Origin: Micrasema longulum
Taxonomy: Eukaryota; Arthropoda; Insecta; Trichoptera; Brachycentridae
Reading direction: 5' to 3'
Assembly: GCA_022494885.1 (NCBI GenBank)
Contig: JAGVSM010001282.1
Location: 186,001 to 250,000 of the forward strand
DNA length: 64,000 nt
This document shows positions 1-10,785 of the stretch, piece after piece. The notes beneath the pieces were generated by a model. It was given only the letters and a program-made list of their open reading frames with translations. It made no database searches and was not told where the DNA came from. How positions within the stretch are numbered: position 1 is the first letter of the stretch; the number at the start of each line of letters is the position of its first letter. A program made the position numbers and the translations under genes.

Positions 1-1080
1 TTTCTAAGAACAAAGCCAAGCATTTTAAGGGAGTCATAATCATTACCCTATAACCACCCGACGCGTCGGTGAAAAAGACGTTGCACTGGTACATCAAATG
101 CAGGTTACCTCAACCATTCGTTGTTACAAGAAGGTAAGTGATTAATCTCACTCTTCAGGATCCAGTCCCGATACAATTTAGAAACATGAGAGTAGCCATC
201 GAGTCGAAAGCACTTGAGGCTCTAATTTATTTCGTTCGTACGCATAAAAATATTAATATATCAAAAAAAGGCGTGCCCAGGTCAAAAACCACAATTTCGG
301 ATTAGTTTAATGACGCTTACTTAGATTATATTATCGCTTTGATTAAGAGTTTAATTTGGTTAAAACTTCGGAGTTACTACCTTCTTCGTAGGAACGATCA
401 ATATACGAACACAGGGTGTTGTCAGACAAGAAAAACAGGAAGAGAAACACGAAACATGAAAATATATAACATATTTATAACGGTAATTTCGCTAACTAGC
501 CACATTGAATTGAAATATTACATTAATTAATTTTACAAATAGTTTATTTTGCGTCGTCTGTCATTTTTCGGGGGAGTTGCATTAAATTTAGTTATTATTT
601 TTATTTGTTTATTACCAAAGTACATATGTTTATTGTTTATTTCATAAAATAGCAACGTATCCTATGAGTACAAAAGCCCTGTGTTATGTTCTAAAGTCGT
701 GATACAGTATACACATCGTGATACAGTATAAAAAATTATGAAACATATTAATAATAATAATACAGAATAACAATAAATAATAAGACCAATTTATTACGAG
801 CTTCACATAGGAACAAAAATATAAAAAAGAAAACGCGGGAATATTATTTTTTTTCAAAATTAGGTACATGATTTTTGAGCAACGCTAAGGTCTATGGAGC
901 TTCATTCTTAGCCCACAGTGCGGCGTAAAACGACATTTACGTGTATTCAAAATTGCATTAAGTCTAGGGAAGATAACCTGTAGGAGACTGCTACTTCAGA
1001 TACTTCATAAATTAATTTATTTAACACAATATTCATACGGTGTGTTTTTCAAATGGTGAATTGGAATTGATTTTAATGTT
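1..1080. other. AT-rich stretch without recognisable gene
   Basis: No convincing coding region is visible. Short open frames at 339-530 (+) and 684-869 (-) are low-complexity and resemble no family I know. About 184-210 matches, in reverse, the M module found upstream of SINE B heads at 13.7 and 44.3 kb (shared motif GACTCGATGGCTACTCTC), so an old SINE-related scrap is present. Confidence 0.6.
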
Positions 1081-1082
1081 AT

Positions 1083-1402
1083 AATTTTTGTATTTGTTTA
1101 TGCAAATATGTTTATGTGTGTATGCGTATGTATGTATATATGTAAGGGCGAGTCTTTGTGTATATGTATGTATTTATATTAATTTTGTTTTTTTTTTATT
1201 TACTTAACCTTTCTACTTTTTATCTTCCTTCCCTGTTTTCCCATCCCACTTCCTTTCACTCCTAGCAAACTGAACGTTATGTTTTTTTTATATTTTTGTT
1301 CCGATATGAAGCCTATAATTGGTCTTGTTATTTGTTGTTATTATTTATCTTTTGTTTATTATTATGACTGTGTTGGTTTTAAAAATAAATAAATAAAATT
1401 TA
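1083..1402 (+). mobile_element. LINE 3' tail behind a TATG-rich microsatellite, copy 1
   Basis: A TATG/TG-rich run (1083-1165) is followed by a pyrimidine-rich stretch and a conserved block from about 1199 to 1400 that ends in an AAATAAATAAAAT tail. The block is nearly identical to 12108-12311, which has the same microsatellite upstream and the same tail. No coding sequence remains. The layout fits a 5'-truncated non-LTR retrotransposon 3' UTR on the plus strand; the clade cannot be told from this part. Confidence 0.6.
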
Positions 1403-1554
1403 ATTAAAATAAATAAAGACGGAATAGGATTGAATGTCACCAATTTTTACTACGAGTATCTACCGGTTAAATAACTAGTAAATCAATTTGGCATAGGTAT
1501 TCTTATACTTGACTTAAACTAGATAGTATAAACTGTAGTGTATAAGCACATGAA

Positions 1555-3170
1555 TTTTTATACAAACCTTATCAAATGCCTTACTGAAATCGGTATAGAT
1601 CAAAGCAATCAGTATCTGAAATAATATTTTCGTATAAAACAAGGTTAGTAAGAGTTGATCTAGAAGACATAAATCCATGTTGAGAAGAAGTTACTATCTG
1701 GCTAGTAAAAAGATATTTTATTCAAAATATTTATTTCAATAAGATTTGGGATTGCGGTCTGTAATTTGTTGTCACTTCTATCTCCATTCTTAAATCTCGG
1801 GGTTAAAAAACTTGATTTCTACAATTCACGAAAATGTCCCCCTGGCAAAGATTTGTTAAAAAATATATGAAGTGGGTGTAGAAAGGAATCGATACATTTT
1901 TATGAAAATGGATGGTATTTTATAAGGCCAGTAACTACATTTGGATTTTAATTGTTAAATACTTTTTTCTATATCCGACACCTCAATGTAAATGCGGGAC
2001 AGCTGTCACAGTTAAATTAGTTTTGCTGATTATTTAGTTCGTATACACAATTAAAAAGTTCTCCAAAAATATCAACTTTATCTTTTGAATTTCTTACAGT
2101 TTTTAAGGACTAGTACATAACATATGGTAAAGAAATGTCATTTTAAAAATTTTAAGAATAATTAAATATTATCTTATTATCGCTTCTAATGGATTTTCAA
2201 TACTGTTTTTAATATATTTTTAGTGGCAATCGAGAGAAAACTTTTTATACTCTTATCTAAACTTCTGAAAAATGCGGTAATCAGACAGGTTTCTAGTCAT
2301 TTTATAGATTCACCATAAAGGAAATGAAGATATTCAACTTTTGGTCATTGGAACATGTGTATCAATTGATGTATATAAGGTATTATAAAATGTATCAACA
2401 ACATTATCTAAATTATTACTTTCTAAAAATAACCAGTTAGCATTTGAAAGAAAATAACAAATGATCAAATAGTTAGCTTTAATAAAATCACCGAAAGACT
2501 TAACGACTCAACATTTTTTGTACCCCAACTACACATGCTTAGATCAAGAGCAGGGTGATGTCCATCTGGTTGAAAAACAACACCAAGTGATTTACATACA
2601 GATGTAGATGTATGGTTTGAAAGAAAAGAACTATTTCTATTTTATCTAATGAACTATTTTTTAAAATTATTTCATTGCTTTAAACTTAGATACTGACACG
2701 TGTAAATTATTTGTCTTTCAGCATCTGTTATGTTATTATTAAAGATATCTGTAGATTCAGTATCTATTGTGTCCCACACAACATTTCAAAGATTATAGTC
2801 ACCAATTGTAAGAAATTTAGCATCAGGATGGGAAAATTTCAGAAGTTCAACTTCTTTACTATGATTTTGGAAGACATGCGTGTGAGATAATGGTGGGAAC
2901 ACAGCCCATCACTATTTCCAACTTATTTAAATGTATTAGTATGAAAATATGTTTCACATTATTATGCACAGTCTTGAGTGTTCTGGATATAAAATTCTTA
3001 TTGACAGCCACCAACACATCACCTCCTCTAGTTTTGTAACTGAAGTTATTATTTCTATCGAATCGATACACATTGTGGTTAAATAGTCTGAGTTCGACTG
3101 TGCTGATGTCTGGATGAAGTCAAGTTTCTGTGAAAATTAAAACATCGTGCAATAATATAGTAAAAAAACA
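1555..3170 (-). mobile_element. Decayed Jockey/CR1-type LINE: endonuclease and RT remnants
   Basis: Read on the minus strand, about 3140-2859 encodes an endonuclease-like segment: TET-LHPDIS (a stop replaces the usual W), then VELRLFNHNVYRFDRN, then TRGGDVLVAVNKNF, as in apurinic-like endonucleases of Jockey-group ORF2. Nearer 1700-1570 lies reverse transcriptase: QHGFMSSRSTLTNL followed by IYTDFSKAFDKV. In living elements these domains nick target DNA and copy the element RNA. Stops, frameshifts and an AT-rich unreadable middle (about 1750-2700) show the copy is dead. The 3' end is lost near 1555. Confidence 0.75.
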
Positions 3171-3362
3171 TTAAAAAAACTCTTATAGTTTCGTACACAT
3201 TCCTCTTGCACACTCACACATTACAAATTTTGGTAGAAGAATTTAATTTTTGATTGCAATTGAAGTATTTTGGGATAGTAGATATAATTTTCGGTACAAA
3301 TTATTATTATTATTTTATAAATTTTTTATTTTTTTTAAAGAAATATTTATTTCTTATGATTT

Positions 3363-3517
3363 ACCCAAATATTTAATTTTGAGGGCCATTTTCAACGAGT
3401 TGTAAATAACTCACTATAAGAAAATGGGAATCAAGTTGGGGTAGAGTGGGATTCGAAGCACGGACGTTTGAGTTGTGAGTCCGAGGCATTATCCATGAGA
3501 CCACAACCCGATTCAAA
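3363..3517 (-). mobile_element. SINE A copy
   Basis: Reverse-complement copy of the commonest repeat in the window. In sense orientation it has a tRNA-like head with box A (GTGGCTAGTGTTGCGG-like) and box B (GAGGTTCAAACCCC-like), then CTCTACCCCAACTTGATTTCC, AACTCGTTGAAAATGGCC and an AT-rich end. Box B is worn here (CGAAGCACG). It would have been transcribed by RNA polymerase III and moved by a LINE. Confidence 0.8.
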
Positions 3518-4180
3518 ATATTAAAAATACTGTGATATTTATGAATATTTTTTCTGGTGCTGGACCATTATTTTGAATTACAGATTCTTCTTTATTACAT
3601 TTCGATCGCTTACTTGACCTACGTACTCGTATTTATCATATTTACATAAATCATTGAATAATAAATTTAATAAGAAGTATAGCACCTAAGTTTATATTAG
3701 AAAATTAACTTTTTTTAAAACTCGCAGTTATAGTTAAATCTTGAAAATAATAATTAATAAAAGTTAATAATTGCTTTATATTACTCTCATTTATCAATGT
3801 TGATGATAACTTATTTTAACTTTAACTTTTCAAATATGTTTTCCTTGACAGGCCAGATTCACCGAAAAAATATTAATTATGCAAAGGTTAAAATTAAATA
3901 GTTATTACTCACTTGTAAAAAATGTGTTTCATGATATTACTTTCATACCCATTTTGTCAATATTGACGAAAAAAAAAAAAAAAATTTTTTAGTCCAACAT
4001 GCCATAAAAATAGTGTCAATGTTCTAATCATTTCATACTGTTTATGGTAAACAAGTTGTAAGCATCATTGTGTTTTTGAGTTGTAAAAAATGACGAAAAT
4101 AATGGAGCCATGCTAATGTTTTATTTCTCGACCCGATGCGCTCAGAAAAAAAACGTTGTCTTGTATTTGATTTTTGTAGT
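3518..4180. other. AT-rich stretch, nothing recognised
   Basis: No gene or known repeat seen. There is an A-run at 3969-3983 and an imperfect AT-rich direct repeat near 3745-3775. Confidence 0.5.
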
Positions 4181-4187
4181 TATTTTC

Positions 4188-4252
4188 TGCGGTGAAGTGG
4201 TTAACACGCTGTGCTGTGAAGCGTGAGGAACGGAATCAACGCGCAAATGCGG
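4188..4252 (+). repeat. Possible diverged tRNA-like SINE head
   Basis: GTGAAGTGGTTAACACGC resembles a pol III box A and GGAATCAACGC lies where a box B would be, about 30 bases on. It does not match SINE A or B outside these positions. It may be a very old SINE or chance. Confidence 0.2.
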
Positions 4253-4762
4253 TTATTTTTTTACTTAAATTTTGAGTACAGCTATACGACTAATAATATC
4301 TTATCCACACTGATGGTGCATAACTAACTTGCATTTGTACCGCAGCGTTTCAGCAAATGTTTGTTTATACGTGAAGGCAAGATCGTCATTCTTACACTTT
4401 AAGCGGTCCAGGGCCGCGATTACAATCAGAGGTTAAGAGTTTCATACCTTCACCATGACGTCATAGTTGAAGATCAATTCTTCCAAGCGATCACGATGCA
4501 CTACCGACCCTTTATCTTCAAATTTTGACGTAGGTGCATCGGCATGCACCGAGGTCTGAAGTATCCTATGGTACACATATCTACACTCATTAAATGTGAC
4601 AAAAAATTCCACCGAGCAACTTTTGCTTCAATTACGAGTTAAAAAATTCAATCGTTTTGAGGTGGTTACCTTTTTTACTAAACGCATATTTAAAATCCGA
4701 AATGAAATAAGTCAATTTCAAGTCGAATTAAATTCTGACGTAATTGTCAGTTTTGAAACCAA

Positions 4763-4825
4763 ACGGCTAGATGCAGAGATAATGTGGCTAGATGCTGCTC
4801 TATTAACATATAGCAGCATCTAGCC
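4763..4825. repeat. Hairpin with alternative left arms
   Basis: GGCTAGATGCTGCT (4786-4799) is exactly complementary to AGCAGCATCTAGCC (4812-4825), leaving a 12-base loop. A second upstream copy, ACGGCTAGATGC at about 4763-4774, is also exactly complementary to the same right arm plus two further bases. It is the end of an open frame (4596-4823, +) that resembles no known protein. Confidence 0.7.
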
Positions 4826-5168
4826 GTAAAAAATAAATTGAATTAATTTTTTTTTTCACCTTTTTTACGATCTTCCTGAATGTATAATGTATCGAGATGT
4901 CAAAAGAGCTGGCTTTGTAATACCTCGGTAGATTTATTTATACAGACGAAAAGTTAATCATACCGTCTTGAGAATTGATAGTCAAACGGCATATAAAAAT
5001 CACGTTCAAGCGAACATTTTTTGTTTGAGTTAGGATTTATTTGAGTTTATAATCGCTTTGAAGTGGCCACATTTTGAAAGTGAAAGATAATTCATTTAAC
5101 TTTTAATTTAGTTAAGAACAAGGAGTATAGTTTCAGCGTCACTAATTTGTTGAATTCGATCATATAAC

Positions 5169-5402
5169 ATGTTAGATGACAAGTCAGTAGAGCATTTCGA
5201 TGTAGATAGAGATAGCAGCGAAGTTAAGAATACCGTCTCTGTATGTAACGATGAAGATGGCGCTTGTAATTGCCTCTCAGGGATTGTATTTCAAAAAACA
5301 TCATCGTTTTTATTTACGCACCAGTGCAGTGGTGCACAGGGCAATGCATTTCTAGTATTGGCATTCCGATTGCAGCGTATTTGGATCATTTTCGCTACAT
5401 AG
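5169..5402 (+). CDS. Orphan small open frame; distal third is antisense SINE B
   Basis: Seventy-seven codons from ATG. Residues 1-48 are rich in Asp, Glu, Ser and Val, with mixed codon use and better GC balance than the flanks; the rest comes from a SINE B in reverse orientation. I recognise no domain. It could be a lost exon fragment, part of an unknown repeat, or chance. There is no clear splice context. No function is proposed. Confidence 0.15.
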   Translation: MLDDKSVEHFDVDRDSSEVKNTVSVCNDEDGACNCLSGIVFQKTSSFLFTHQCSGAQGNAFLVLAFRLQRIWIIFAT

Positions 5403-5660
5403 AAGGTATTGCAATCAATCAAACGCTTCAGGTTCCTGTCTAAAAACAATAAAATATATTGCAGTGAAGAACCACCTTTAAAACTATTATTTCAAGTCCA
5501 CCTTGACAAAATATAACCTCGGACCTTAAGTATGGTAGGCGAGTGCACTAATCAACTAAGGTGATCAGACTTACGCTTCGAGATAATGAAAAAAGTATAA
5601 AACCACCTTTGAAAAAAAAATCATCTCAACCTTTGATACAATCTAATTTTGGTACTGTAT
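5315..5660 (-). mobile_element. SINE B copy plus a second partial copy
   Basis: Minus-strand SINE B. It runs from the 3' part (GTGCAYAGGGCAMTGCATT at 5334) through the central TACGCTTCAGGTGCCAGTCC-like block to a worn head (ACCTTAAGTATGGTAGGCGA) near 5550. A second fragment restarts at 5562 with the same GGTGATCAG central motif. SINE B has a tRNA-derived head with box A TAGTGGTTAGCGCG and box B GGTTCGATTCC, and a tail ending in GGAATGATGATGA. Confidence 0.75.
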
Positions 5661-5684
5661 ATTTATGATTTTCAGCCGTTACGA

Positions 5685-5885
5685 GTATGTGAAATAATCT
5701 AATGAATCTCACTCACATCATCACATCAATAAAGGTTTTAGCTCTTTTAGGTACTTTTAAAAATAAACGGACAAAATAGTTTCAGAAATATGGATGTTCG
5801 AACATAGGCAGAATGATAAATGTTACACATTGTTTAAACTGGCCACTTGAACCAACAAATGACAGGTCAAAATCCCTGTATTTTT
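5685..5885 (+). repeat. Dispersed repeat C, copy
   Basis: Matches a non-coding repeat seen about nine times. Shared landmarks are AATCTCACYCRCAT, AATAAAGGTTTYAGCTCTTT, GGCAGAATGRTGAATGTTACA and GGCCACTTRAACCARCCAATG. The full unit seems to be about 450 bp with no coding capacity. Class unknown. Confidence 0.7.
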
Positions 5886-5971
5886 TATTACAAAAGCACA
5901 TATATTACATAAAATAGTAAAGTATCCCAATATCTATGAGATGAAAAGTCCTGCAGGCATATTCTGTCACA

Positions 5972-6096
5972 AATTCGTTTCGTAAGTTCGTTCGTTCGTT
6001 TGTTCGTCATATATCCATCTTATTCTGATGCAGTCGAAACCATATTTCGCTCTCGTTCCCTCTCATACGATACGAATGAATTTACGAAACGAATTA
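5972..6096. repeat. Foldback repeat with TTCGT arms
   Basis: AATTCGTTTCGTAAGTTCGT near 5972 is complementary, with two mismatches, to CGAATGAATTTACGAAACG ending near 6094. About 75 bases separate the arms. A GTTC microsatellite lies in the left arm. Confidence 0.6.
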
Positions 6097-6221
6097 GCCA
6101 CTGCGTTGAGTTGGGATGTTGGGATACAACTAGAGTTACCATATAGTTTTATCAACTACCCTTGGTTTAAAATCTTCTCCTTATATTGCTTTTTAAAATT
6201 TTAAGATTACGAGCTATACCT

Positions 6222-6320
6222 GGGCTGGTATTCCAAACGAAATTATAGCGCGGTATAGCGCGTTTTTACGTACTAAATTCGCATTATAGCGCGCTGTAAA
6301 CGCGTTCGGAATACCAGCCC
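6222..6320. mobile_element. P palindrome copy 1
   Basis: A 99-bp element bounded by GGGCTGGTATTCC (6222-6234) and its exact complement (6308-6320). The interior is also self-complementary: AATTATAGCGCGGTATAGCG against CGCATTATAGCGCGCTG, around an apical CGTTTTTACGTACTAAATTCG. No coding sequence and no clear target duplication. See the family description under findings. Confidence 0.8.
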
Positions 6321-6329
6321 TGTTATTCT

Positions 6330-6930
6330 TTCTTTTTTCTCTGCTGCATCGACATGTTTTTATACTTTTAAACTACTTATAATTACTTATATTGTATATG
6401 TATATAAAATCAATTTATTGCTGCTCTTACTATAATGTGTCATTAATTTTGAAGATGTTTTTAAATTTACATAAATTTATTGTCTTATATATCATTTAAA
6501 GATTCTTCTCGTCGTTTCTTTGAATCCCTTAAAATATGTATGTATATATTTATGTTTTTCCTTTTTAAAAATGTTATTACTATTTTATTTTATTTTTACA
6601 TCTGAGCATGTTTTTCGTTCTTTATTTTAATTCTTATCTTTTAATTACTTTTACAAATTTTCTTCATTTTTAATATTATTTGCATTTGTAAATACTAACT
6701 ACAAACTTTAAAATAACTTTTTTTACTTCAATTTTAATTTTTAAGCAACTTCCGTTTATGTTTTTTTTTCTTTTTATTGTACTTTCATTAATAACCTTAC
6801 ATATAATTACTTTAAAATATGGAAACTTCACTGGTCCATTGGAGTTAAGTCTAACTGTGTAAAATATAAAACTGTGTAACTGTACTGTATGTTTCCTAAA
6901 TAAAAGAAAATAAATAAGTTAATAAAAATA
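6330..6930 (+). repeat. Possible LINE 3' UTR
   Basis: Strongly T-rich DNA ending in TTTCCTAAATAAAAGAAAATAAATAAG, which resembles the simple A-rich tail of a non-LTR element on the plus strand. No coding part was found, so the call is weak. Confidence 0.25.
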
Positions 6931-7520
6931 AATGACAGTCGTTTGCCGCATTTGACAGGCATTTTAATGTTTAGACAGGCGAGGCGTGGGGCCGGATTGC
7001 TCTGAAAAAGCCATTTTTGAATTTCAAACTATTATTCTGTCTACTGAGAAAAAAGATGTATCGGTTGTAAAAATAAGCATTTATTAAACGTAACTTTAAA
7101 TCCCCTCGCGTAAGAATGAAAATTGTATGCCACTGCCGGTTACTTAAATTTAATAATGCGATTAAATAAAGGAATATACTTACGAATACTACGGTATGTT
7201 AAATTTTAAGCCAGCAAAGACAATATTGATGACCCAAGAAAATCTCCAAATTTCTTGTGATGATTTTTGCTTTTATATAATATTACAAAAAAGGTCTCAT
7301 TAAAATCTAACCATCCGAAAAAAGTTAATGAAGTAATTACATTATTTTATTCATACGTAATTATTTCAATAAAATTTTATATAAAATGCTTTTTTTTTTT
7401 ACGGCTTTTTACCAAAAACAGGCATTTTAGGCACCCTGAACAGGCATTCCTTCATTTTGAAATTGTTACCCTAATTACAATATAAGTGTGAGCATGCATA
7501 TCTGCTCCATAGAGGATAAA
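6931..7520. other. No recognisable feature
   Basis: No gene or familiar repeat. The open frame at 7267-7485 is AT-rich and low in complexity. Confidence 0.5.
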
Positions 7521-7526
7521 GAATAG

Positions 7527-7712
7527 AATCGGGTTGTAGTCCCGTGGCTAGTGTTGCGGACTCACGGGCCGGAGGTCCGAGGTTCAAACCCCACTCTACC
7601 CTAACTTTATTTCCATTTTCTAATAGTGAGTTATTTACAACTCGTTGAAAATGGCCACCAAAATTGAAATATTAGGGTGAATTATACGCACGCTAATATT
7701 TATTTTTAAAAA
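7527..7712 (+). mobile_element. SINE A copy, well preserved
   Basis: Sense-orientation SINE A. The head ATCGGGTTGTAGTCCCGTGG is followed by box A (GGCTAGTGTTGCGG), box B (GAGGTTCAAACCCC), the CTCTACCCTAACTT joint, TGAGTTATTTACAACTCGTT and an AATATTT end. Both polymerase III boxes are readable. Confidence 0.85.
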
Positions 7713-7945
7713 AATTTTAAAAACACGGGAGTCCACTCTTTGCCGTTTTGAAGTTAAAAATGCAGAAATTATTTTAATAAGCCATTTTATACCTAAACAA
7801 AACACCAAAGTCACTTTCAACATAAAAATACTTTTTCGAGTTTAAGTTAAAATCTAAAGTCCACTTTGTTTTAGTGGAAAAAACATCAGTAGTCCCTGAT
7901 AGACTATTTTAAATGTACTTTTATTATCAAAATAATTATTATAGA

Positions 7946-8188
7946 TTGAAATTAATTAATATTATGTTAATAAAATTTGTATAAAACCACTCACCAACTT
8001 ATTTGTCTACCGATTTCGAGACGTAACCCGTCTCTTCGTCAGGACAACAACACTACACCAACATGCAAATATCACTACACACCTTCACCATAGTATTGAA
8101 GGTTTTATACAAATTTTATTAACATAATATTAAAATGTTGGACCACAAAGCTAATGCTTTGAATATTAATAATTTGAAATTAATTAAT
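7946..8188 (-). mobile_element. Ribozyme-bearing element with 15-bp direct repeats
   Basis: TTGAAATTAATTAAT occurs at 7946-7960 and again at 8174-8188 and looks like a target duplication. Between them is a 213-bp element with a perfect 31-bp inverted repeat (7958-7988 against 8101-8131; its left arm overlaps the end of the left direct repeat by three bases). The 112-bp loop contains a minus-strand hammerhead-like fold. Hammerhead motifs are known in Penelope-like retroelement pseudo-LTRs and in retrozymes; I infer a non-autonomous relative of one of these. No protein is encoded. A degenerate second copy lies at 10786-10912. Confidence 0.6.
8003..8047 (-). ncRNA. Hammerhead-like ribozyme motif
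   Basis: In minus-strand order: stem I TTGTC (complement of 8047-8043); core CTGACGA (8042-8036); one unpaired A; stem II GAGACG/CGTCTC with loop GGTTA (8034-8018); core GAAA (8017-8014); a minimal stem III A-U and U-G pair with loop CG; TA at the cleavage site (8009-8008); then GACAA (8007-8003), which pairs exactly with TTGTC. All core bases CUGANGA and GAAA are present. The extra A before stem II and the very short stem III are departures that could weaken cleavage. Confidence 0.55.
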
Positions 8189-8189
8189 T

Positions 8190-9600
8190 TGATTCAAAAG
8201 GTATCATGTTTTGGAAATCACACAATGAAAAAATCTTGTGTCCTTAAAATTTAGTTCAATGTGACTCCCGTGGTTTAATCCTAAGGTACAGATATATATA
8301 TTTTAAATACCCCAATCTATTTCATGTCACCGTCTGAACAATACGCTGCACAATATGTGGACCTATTATGATTCATATTAAATAAATTTTTGCAATGTCT
8401 CTAAGCAGTCTCCTGAAGTGACGCCTCTCCTTGCCAAAATGGAATTAGGAATATTTCTCCTGAAGTTGGCTTTTTTATGAATTTAATATTTAAATGCCTG
8501 GAATTACATATTCCCTTCTCTAAGACGATCTCCATCTTCGTTCTGATATGCGTATCAATACTTTCTTAATTATTTTTTTTAATACCCACATTTTCATTTA
8601 CTGTAGCACATTTTAACTTTCAATTCAATTATATTATATTGTGTTGTTTAATGAAAAAGCAATCAATTAATACCTGAGTACAATACATTCTTCATTCATA
8701 TAGATACAAACGTGAGCATAATATTTTTTTATATACAATTGTCTGAACCGCAGTCTCTGCATCATTAGTCCATTAAGCAGTCCTTTCAGATAATCATTTA
8801 AATGATAATATAATAAAAATGTGAATATGCAGTGTACGTGTATATGAATACAATACATACATGATAATGCTATCTGAAAATTGATGTTGAAAAATCATAA
8901 TTAGAATCAATTTCTGAATTTGATTGGCAAAAATATGATAATCAAAGATGTTTTAACCGAAATGAAATTATGTTTTTGCTACCAAATTTGTTACATAAGA
9001 GTACCTTTTTATACTGTTTTATAATATTGCAATTTAAACATTATGTTTTGTGTAAACACTTCAGACATTAAATTTCCCTTTCTCGTATTGTTCGTTTTTT
9101 CTTCATTCTTTTTCTTGGATTATTTTTAAAGTATAAATCTAGGTCTATGGAGATTACGAATATGATAGGAATATTTAGATTTTTGTTCAATTTTTCAGCT
9201 CGGGTTTTCCTTATCCGCCGGACGTTTTCCTATTGCGAGCTTTTTTGTATGAATAAGTTATTTTAGTATAAAAGGTTAATACACTTTTTTTCTAGAGAAC
9301 ATGGCTGTATGTCCTTACTGAAATCCTCTAGATCCATTTTCAATTTGCAGGTACCTACGCTAAAAAGAATAAAACCATTATATTAAGTTATGTGTCATCG
9401 CCGTCTACTACAATATGTAAGCGTGAATACATTGTGTAGTCAGGTTGACTGGGTAGTCGGGCAGTGAGTACATACTCAGTACTGGGACGACTCGATTGTG
9501 TACTCAATAATCTCATCACTAGAGTGTGCATTATCACGCCACATTAAATACCCTGACCTTGCTATATAATACCTGCTATTCATTAGTTTTATCTCTTTAT
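8190..9600. other. No recognisable gene
   Basis: AT-rich DNA with no convincing coding frame. The frame at 8667-8858 (-) is low in complexity. No match to the families of this window was seen. Confidence 0.5.
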
Positions 9601-9827
9601 CTTCTATGAATAAATATGGAACACTTATATTTAATTATACTCCGCCACTCGTCACCGCATAAATGCTTAATTTGTTTATTATTCACCATTGTTTCCTTGT
9701 ATTATAATTTTTTTCCTGTAAACAGAATTGTCCCTAAAGGCGCGGCGATTGACCTGACTCGGAGCGTTTTTCGGCTTCTTCGAGAAGTCTTAAGCCGAGA
9801 TGCCTCTTCTTTACACCTGTCGCTTTA

Positions 9828-9945
9828 GGGTGCTATTCTGAACCACTCTCGTGGCACGAGAAAACAGTTTTTCTTGTGTATTTACATACAAAATACACGA
9901 GATAATACGGCCAAGAGAGCGTGTAGAATATTGTAATACCAGCCC
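9828..9945. mobile_element. P palindrome copy 2
   Basis: Starts GGGTGCTATTCTGAACCACT and ends AATACCAGCCC. Stem CACTCTCGTGGC pairs imperfectly with GGCCAAGAGAGCGTG. The apical part TTGTGTATTTACATACAAAATACACGA is self-complementary and matches the apical motif of other copies. Confidence 0.7.
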
Positions 9946-10083
9946 TGGAAGGTCTATGACAATCTTCCGGTCGTCCTCAACCCGATTTGGGGACGCGGGA
10001 TGGCATGGAAACAGCCAAGAGTGATGTCCATATGCTCCACTTATGAGCGAATGTGAAAAATATATAGAAAGATGAGAAAACAA
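9946..10083 (+). mobile_element. RTE-like LINE 3' terminus fragment
   Basis: GTGATGTCCATATGCTCCAC at about 10022, followed by TTATGAGCG, matches the ORF2 end of the RTE copy at 42606 (codons for VMSTCST). Only the last few dozen codons and the tail survive. Confidence 0.5.
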
Positions 10084-10785
10084 ACTTCGTTAAATGTACA
10101 CATGCATCAGTATTAGGGATAATGGTGTATTTTTAAATTATTGATTGCGTATGTCGATTACTTGTTGCGAGAAAAAAATCCTATCTATTGAAATTCCAAC
10201 TTAAAGAAATTATAGATTATCATTTATTATTTTTAAAAACCTATCCGAGAATTGAATCTACAAATAAACTTTCTGTATAATAGTCGAACGAGATAGAAAC
10301 CAAAACCATAAGCGGATGGAAATAAACTATTGTTGTATGAATTCATTAATTAATTAATATTATTATAATTATGTTGATCGAAAGACATTTAAGCTAATAA
10401 TTATTTGTCTCTAACTAGTTAAACCTGTCGGACAGTTTGAGACCCGATCAATCGTCTATTAATACTATAAATAATGATAATCATTGGTCAATGATTAGAA
10501 AAAGCATTCTACTTATCAGAACGTGTTTTACTGTTAATTTTAAACAAGTTTTGTTTAGGATATACCTTTCTTTTTTAATTTATCTTAGTTAATCTCTCTG
10601 AGAATATCCTGCATAAACCGTATATTAATCAATATCGCTCAGAGTGTTTAGCCGTTTCTCTTAGAAAAACAGCCAATGGATTCCTAGTGAGATCTCAGTA
10701 ATGGGATATGTATTTAATTCACTTATTAAATTAGACCTCCTGTTTTGTTAAAGAGCAAAAATAAAACAATTGTGTATTCTAAACA
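10084..10785. other. No recognisable feature
   Basis: AT-rich, no gene and no match to the repeats of this window. Confidence 0.5.
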
